Positions 48,101-52,094 of a stretch of DNA of 52,094 nt are shown piece by piece; position 1 is the stretch's first letter, and the number at the start of each line of letters is the position of its first letter. Both the position numbers and the translations under genes were made by a program. A model generated the notes under the pieces. The model made no database searches, was not told the DNA's origin, and saw nothing but the letters and a program-made list of their open reading frames with translations. This DNA is from JBHJGO01 sp050331715 (lineage in GTDB: Bacteria; Cyanobacteriota; Cyanobacteriia; Cyanobacteriales; Microcoleaceae): NCBI GenBank assembly GCA_050331715.1, contig JBHJGO010000068.1, positions 1-52,094 of the forward strand, in the 5' to 3' direction.

Positions 48101-49270
48101 GCCCTTGGCCATAGCCTCGCTAGCCCCTACCAGTTGTCGGATCGGCTTAGAGATCCAGCGGGAGGTGAGATATCCGATCAGAACTGCTGGAATCAAAGCC
48201 AGCAAGCAAAGCAGCAGGGTCGTGCGCCGATTGGTTTCAATTTGTTCCATGAAGTCAGTTTCCGGCACGACCACGACAATCAACCAATCCAAATTTTCAG
48301 CATTGGAATAGGGTACAACCCTGAGAAAACGCAATTTTCCCCGATCATTTCTAAAATTGGCCTGTTCCACCTCGCTGATTTTTGTCAGATCAAAGCGATT
48401 GATCAAGTGGTTCAAAGTTTCCTGTGTCAGTGGATCTTGACTCTGACTCCCAGACAATCGCCTCATTTCCTCACTACCGGGCGTCTCAATGTAGGGAGTT
48501 TCCGTCGTAGAAGTGGCCACCAAATCTCCCGAACGCTCCAAAATGAAAACCTGCCCCGAAGAGGTGAGGGACAGAGAGCTCAAAAATTCACTCAAAACCG
48601 TCAAGACCAAATCAACCGCGACGCCTCCCTGTTGATTGCCTTTTGGATCAAAAATAGGTTGAGCTGCCGTTACCCCCAAGCCCCCTTGAGTAAAGGAATA
48701 AATTGGACTCCAGGTGGGTTCATCGGGTTGCTGTGCCGCAATTTACCAGGGCCGCTCACGTGGATCATATTGCGAACCAAAAATATTCATTGGGGCGGCT
48801 TCATTGGCAGTTTGCTTTGCGAGCTGCTGTTGAAAGGCCCTAGAAGCTGCGGGTTGGAGTTCATCTGAATCGGTACGAAAGACTCCTAAGAATTGCCCCT
48901 GGGTTGTTCCCAGATAAACCCCATCAAAGGATTCAATCTGCCGCATTTGAAGCAGAAACCGCCGCTGCACCGTTGGTAAGTCAGTCAGACTCAACTGTCC
49001 AATCTGAAAGGCATCCGCATTGATCCGAGCAATGAGCAAAGCATTACCCAGATAACTATCTAACCGCTCATCTACCCGTTCTGATAGTTCTGCAATTAAC
49101 TTATTCCCCAAGTCGTAGATACCTCTTTCACCATTGCGGTAGGTTAGATAACCTGTCAAACCCACGAAAGCAATAATCTGGGCCAGGAAAGGTACGATCA
49201 GAATCACTTGGAGAGGAATCCTGACATTACGGAGTGGAACAGGCTGACGGATCAACAGGGAGGGTGGCAT
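45146..49270 (-). pseudogene. Large hybrid sensor histidine kinase with a TAA stop in the sensor domain
   Basis: Read through, this is a 1374-residue multidomain kinase. It has a membrane segment (about 25-45), a dCache sensor, a second membrane segment, HAMP, PAS, GAF, a second PAS with PAC, HisKA (SEFLANMSHELRTPLNAI), HATPase and a receiver with phospho-acceptor in LIWMDMRMPVMDG. TAA at 48743-48745 follows RERPW, and the same frame goes on IAAQQPDEPTWSPIYS. The homologous kinase at 42200 has Tyr at this place (DRPWYQVAAQ), so a Tyr codon became TAA. The 5' part is 48743-49270. The rest (45146-48679) could start at ATG 48677-48679 but would lack the first membrane segment and half the sensor. 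Confidence 0.87.
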
Positions 49271-49548
49271 AAGATGACATTGCCTTAGTGAATACTTAAA
49301 TAATAGGCTAGCGAATTTTGTTCTCAGAGACGTAATAGACTCACCCTCACCACCTAGACCCCTTCATCGAATACAGCCCCTAGATCTATCTAGGAGGTTA
49401 GGTTGCAGTGTGCTCCAGCCTCCTATACCTCACCAACATTGGGAACGTTGCGTTGATTTTTGAATCAGTTGTCTAAAAAATCATTTATAATAAAGAACAA
49501 CTCGAACACGAGACTCCATCCCTAGTACTGATACAAATCTCCACATTT
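49271..49548. other. Divergent intergenic region with palindromes and a -10 box
   Basis: CCTAGAT/ATCTAGG forms a perfect inverted repeat at 49379-49394, overlapped by TAGGAGG/CCTCCTA arms at 49391-49397 and 49419-49425. TATAAT at 49486-49491 lies 57 bases ahead of the gene at 49549; the best -35 (TTGAAT at 49460) is too far away. The structured 45 bases could be a regulator site or a small leader. Confidence 0.4.
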
Positions 49549-50097
49549 ATGGTTGTAGCAGCAAAGACAAGTATCGAATACACTAAATACAGACCCCCAC
49601 ACCAAAGTTCATCCGAACCCGGGGGAGATGTAATTGAATTCGTAACCGTGATGAAACAACAGGACTGCTCGGTCATCTTTGAGGAATTGGTTGAACTGCT
49701 GGATCAACTGAACCTGGGATGGGTCGCACTCCATGTTATCGATACGATTCGGACGGGCAAGATTCTTCAGGAAACAATTTCTGGGCGAAAGTCCCCGGAT
49801 TTAAAGCTGGTTGACTATACTCCGGCTGAAAAGTTGCTGCTGCTAATCGATGCAATTGATCGAGCAGTCGTTGATACGGCTGAGATTCAGCTTGAGATGG
49901 TCGATTACCTCAACCAGGAAATCAATCACACCCCAGTAATCTCATCTGAGATTCACTTCGCTTCACCCCTGAGATCTCAGAAAACCATCATTCAACTGGC
50001 ATCGGAAGATACAGCCCCAATGGATCAAAAACAACTCAAGAGCTTGAAAACAACCTTGAAAAAACTACAACAAGAGGTGAATCAAATTGGCGACTAA
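49549..50097 (+). CDS. Unrecognised protein, first gene of an overlapping pair
   Basis: This 182-residue protein was not recognised. Residues about 35-75 and 90-125 are predicted helices (FEELVELLDQLNLGWVALHV, AEKLLLLIDAIDRAVVDTAE), with a linker and a charged C-terminal coiled coil (LKSLKTTLKKLQQEVNQ). There is no membrane segment. The ATG at 49549 lacks a clear ribosome-binding site, and a later Met at residue 35 is an alternative. Its stop codon overlaps the start of the gene at 50087 by 11 bases, so the two products are probably made together. Confidence 0.65.
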   Translation: MVVAAKTSIEYTKYRPPHQSSSEPGGDVIEFVTVMKQQDCSVIFEELVELLDQLNLGWVALHVIDTIRTGKILQETISGRKSPDLKLVDYTPAEKLLLLIDAIDRAVVDTAEIQLEMVDYLNQEINHTPVISSEIHFASPLRSQKTIIQLASEDTAPMDQKQLKSLKTTLKKLQQEVNQIGD

Positions 50098-50758
50098 TTC
50101 GAGTTTATTAAAAAATATCAAAACCCAGTTGCAGCAGATTGCAACAACTCAAGTCCAGTCCCAATCAGAAATCGTAGACCTATACAAATTCTACATTCTG
50201 AGTCTCATCGTCAAGGCCGCACAGAACGAGGGCGCACTGGTTCGTTACCAGGATGCGCTAGGGCACTACGATCCTGAGCAATTAGTCTTTCGTCAACGGG
50301 CCGGGCAACTCTACGACGTTTCTGAATCCTACACCCATGCGGTGATCCTGTTTGATAACAAACCCCCCTTAGAACTTCACATGGGGGTTAAAGTTCAGGG
50401 CCGACTTCAAATTTTATACGATTGTGATCTATGCATTATTTACAAGATTGAAGCGGAGGGCTGTCGAACCAATCAACGTATTCCCAGGGCTTCTGGAATT
50501 TTGATGACAGTAGATTGTCAATATCATACGGCTGAATTACCTTTGGAATCTGCTCAGGCATTTGTTTCGCTATCTTCAGAAGTCCGAGTTACAGGAAACT
50601 GTTATTTCGTCTCTAATACGACATCCGATCTTGTTGCAAAGTTACTGGCGAATCGTAAGCGAAAATGGGACTATGACATCGTTCCTCAGGTCGAAAATAA
50701 TGTAAATCGTCTAATGTATGATTTCCAAAATACCTTCAAAGACTTCAAAGCAAAATAA
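50087..50758 (+). CDS. Unrecognised protein with a possible degenerate PD-(D/E)XK fold
   Basis: This 223-residue protein starts at TTG 50087 with AGAGGTG 7 bases ahead, inside the end of the previous gene. The central segment has Glu96 and His98 (PLELHMGVKV), Asp112 and Asp114 (LYDCDLCIIYK) and Asp143-Cys-Gln145 (MTVDCQYHTAEL). This spacing resembles restriction-type nuclease cores with a D...(D/E)xK pair, but the lysine is Gln here, so activity would be altered or lost. The C-terminus is helical and basic. The assignment is a pattern-based inference. Confidence 0.6.
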   Translation: MATNSSLLKNIKTQLQQIATTQVQSQSEIVDLYKFYILSLIVKAAQNEGALVRYQDALGHYDPEQLVFRQRAGQLYDVSESYTHAVILFDNKPPLELHMGVKVQGRLQILYDCDLCIIYKIEAEGCRTNQRIPRASGILMTVDCQYHTAELPLESAQAFVSLSSEVRVTGNCYFVSNTTSDLVAKLLANRKRKWDYDIVPQVENNVNRLMYDFQNTFKDFKAK

Positions 50759-50803
50759 ACATCCTGTGTAGGGTATCACCGGAGAGCCAAGACCCAGGAG
50801 TGA

Positions 50804-50825
50804 ACCTACTGAATCACCAGTAGGT
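50804..50825. terminator. Perfect 8-bp hairpin after the gene pair
   Basis: ACCTACTG and CAGTAGGT are exact inverted copies around a six-base loop, 46 bases after the gene ending at 50758. No U-run follows on the plus strand, so its terminator role is uncertain. Confidence 0.4.
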
Positions 50826-50917
50826 CTAAAAATATGTACATCGCTGATGTTAAAGGATGGGCAGTATCGCCGTCCACCCTTCTATCAAAGTTGCCTCGCC
50901 TGTGGCGGGAACAATAG

Positions 50918-50933
50918 ATTAATGTACATTAAT
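50918..50933. promoter_or_regulatory. 16-bp perfect palindrome ahead of the Spy-like gene
   Basis: ATTAATGTACATTAAT is a perfect palindrome lying 36 bases ahead of the start at 50970. Its position and symmetry fit an operator for a dimeric regulator. No regulator gene adjoins it. Confidence 0.5.
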
Positions 50934-50969
50934 TGAAACATCAGCAAACACGATTGATCCTGAGGAAAA

Positions 50970-51392
50970 ATGAAGATTAAATCGACAGCTATTGCATTGG
51001 GTATTCTGGGTTTTTCCCTACTAGCACCTGCAATTCATCCTACCGTAGCTCAGGCCCAGGCTAATCCTGGCGCACGACGGGAGCAAATTCAGCAAGAACT
51101 AGAGCTAACGAATGCTCAGCGTCAGCAAATCCAGCAAATCCAGCAATCCACACGAGAACGCCTGAGCGCTGTTCTCACTGATAGTCAGAAAGCACAACTC
51201 AGGTCAGCCCTGGAGCAACAAACTGGAGACCAGGGACGCGGTAGTCTCCGGCAAGCACTGAGAAATCTAAATTTGACAGAGACTCAGCAGAAGCAGATTC
51301 GTGCGATTCGGCAGGAGACTCGTCAGCAGATGCAAGACGTTTTGACCCCTGAGCAAAAGGAGAAAATTGAGCAGCTCCGCCAACAGCGCTAG
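50970..51392 (+). CDS. Spy/CpxP-like periplasmic protein
   Basis: The 140-residue protein has a cleavable signal peptide (about 1-31, ending VAQAQA) and four LTxxQ-type motifs (LTNAQ, LTDSQ, LTETQ, LTPEQ) in an all-helical, glutamine-rich body. Proteins of the Spy/CpxP family are envelope chaperones or stress-signal inhibitors with two such motifs; four suggests an internally duplicated unit. GAGGA precedes the ATG by 4 bases. A 16-bp palindrome lies 36 bases upstream. Confidence 0.8.
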   Translation: MKIKSTAIALGILGFSLLAPAIHPTVAQAQANPGARREQIQQELELTNAQRQQIQQIQQSTRERLSAVLTDSQKAQLRSALEQQTGDQGRGSLRQALRNLNLTETQQKQIRAIRQETRQQMQDVLTPEQKEKIEQLRQQR

Positions 51393-51512
51393 CAACGTTA
51401 GGGATTTTTATAAGTTGTTAACATTTCTACAGCGTTTCCAATGCTGCTGAAGTAGGGGAGATGGCGGCACATGTGTCGTCACTCCTCAGAATTAAAAAAC
51501 TTGAAGATTAGG

Positions 51513-51553
51513 CTTTACAAAGTTTTTACAGAAGTTTTACAAGAGCTACACCT
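51513..51553 (+). promoter_or_regulatory. 11-bp-phased TTTACA direct repeats (Pho-box or RpaB-like)
   Basis: TTTACA lies at 51514, 51525 and 51536, exactly 11 bases apart. In the same register the 8-mers read CTTTACAA, TTTTACAG, TTTTACAA and CTACACCT with three-base spacers. OmpR/PhoB-family regulators bind such arrays; cyanobacterial Pho boxes and RpaB sites have similar 8-mers. It lies 245 bases upstream of the metalloprotease gene. Confidence 0.45.
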
Positions 51554-51797
51554 GATCAAGATTAAGTACATCTATTCTGGAAACAAGAGAGTGGTAAATA
51601 ATCCCATAGATCACTGAATCCAGCAACGAGCTTAAACACATACCACCCCAAGAACATTCGAATTCTCATACCCTTATGCCCCCCATGTATATCCGTTGCT
51701 CCATCGGGCAATGGTTAACTCTGCACTGATTTTCTTGTCAGATGGGGTTGCTTATCTCTCTGTTTCCTATAAAGGATCACTAAAATTATTAATTGCA

Positions 51798-52094
51798 ATG
51801 AAAAGCCATCAACATTTTCAATCTGGGTGTCGTTCGTTACTTCAGGATTCATCACTGAAAAATTCGACTGCAACCGCCCCATCTCTATTTGGACAAATTC
51901 ATCGGCAGATCCCGTCAATGCTTGCAGGTTTTGCTGCTGTTGCGTTTTCTGCCCTTCCGGCTCAAGCTGAACTCGACATTGAGTTTACCTTCGGCAGTAG
52001 TGTTAACCAGGATCAGAAAACTGCCTTTGAGCTGGCAGGTTTGGTCTGGGAGGAATTCCTGGTAGATGATGTCGAGATTAATCTCTACGTTGAC
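51798..52094 (+). CDS. Secreted NF038122-like metalloprotease, 5' part
   Basis: The first 99 codons are in the window and run off its right end. A positively charged start is followed by a hydrophobic segment (about 45-60) and an AQA-type cleavage site before ELDIEF. The mature start FGSSVNQDQKTAFELAGLVW and FLVDDVEINLYVD resembles the opening of NF038122-family metalloproteases. The zinc HExxH motif would lie outside the window, so this is an inference. The ATG at 51798 is the only start fitting the signal peptide. Confidence 0.55.
   Translation, partial: MKSHQHFQSGCRSLLQDSSLKNSTATAPSLFGQIHRQIPSMLAGFAAVAFSALPAQAELDIEFTFGSSVNQDQKTAFELAGLVWEEFLVDDVEINLYVD

Noticed and set aside
4156..49270. 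Codon reassignment as the reason for the in-frame stops
   Set aside because: TAG, TAA and TGA all appear inside genes, and all three end intact genes elsewhere in the window, so no single reassignment fits.
1..52094. CRISPR array
   Set aside because: No set of regularly spaced direct repeats of 25-40 bases was seen; the only tandem repeats are short heptamers, 11-mers and a 21-mer inside a coiled coil.

Overview
This window comes from a cyanobacterium, most likely a filamentous, Leptolyngbya-like one; the genus is an inference. The signs are a 33-residue PetL-type cytochrome b6f subunit (16006-16107), a Ycf65/PSRP-3 ribosomal protein (17039-17353), a GUN4-domain protein (7347-8024), a NarM-type nitrate reductase partner (27393-27845), a TerB/Mo-nitrogenase C-terminal fusion (17529-18236), GlcE and GlcF, two Uma2-family proteins, an XisF-like recombinase, and at least a dozen HIP1 palindromes (GCGATCGC, for example at 1963 and 4820).

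Layout. 1-4.1 kb: a probable insertion-sequence end, then a minus-strand redox and detoxification set (VOC, F420/NADP-type reductase, SDR, NmrA) with an AraC regulator. 4.2-7.3 kb: a full-length RND pump gene cut by two in-frame stops. 7.3-11.7 kb: GUN4 protein, a cNMP-domain histidine kinase, RidA, and a receiver/thioredoxin-reductase-like flavoprotein. 11.9-16.1 kb: SIMPL protein, a small zinc-ribbon protein, a cobA-hemD fusion with one premature stop, Uma2, petL. 16.1-30.7 kb: housekeeping and accessory genes, including PSRP-3, an ATP-grasp ligase, a deacetylase, a Cu-type P-ATPase with a premature stop, narM and a serine recombinase. 30.8-34.5 kb: tRNA-Ser(UGA) followed by an integrase/VapE integrative element with phased repeats and a frameshifted cargo gene. 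34.6-40.9 kb: radical SAM protein, SemiSWEET, glcE, an RTX protein and glcF. 40.9-49.3 kb: three consecutive sensor kinase genes, two of them interrupted by single stop codons. 49.5-52.1 kb: an unrecognised overlapping gene pair, a Spy/CpxP-like periplasmic protein and the start of a secreted metalloprotease.

The most unusual property is the number of large genes broken only by point nonsense codons: RND, cobA-hemD, Cu-ATPase and two hybrid kinases. In each one the conserved reading frame continues directly after the stop. All three stop codons occur, so a reassigned codon cannot explain it. Recent pseudogenisation, consensus errors or readthrough remain possible. The least explained gene content is the two-gene unit at 49549-50758, whose second protein resembles a degenerate PD-(D/E)XK nuclease fold.
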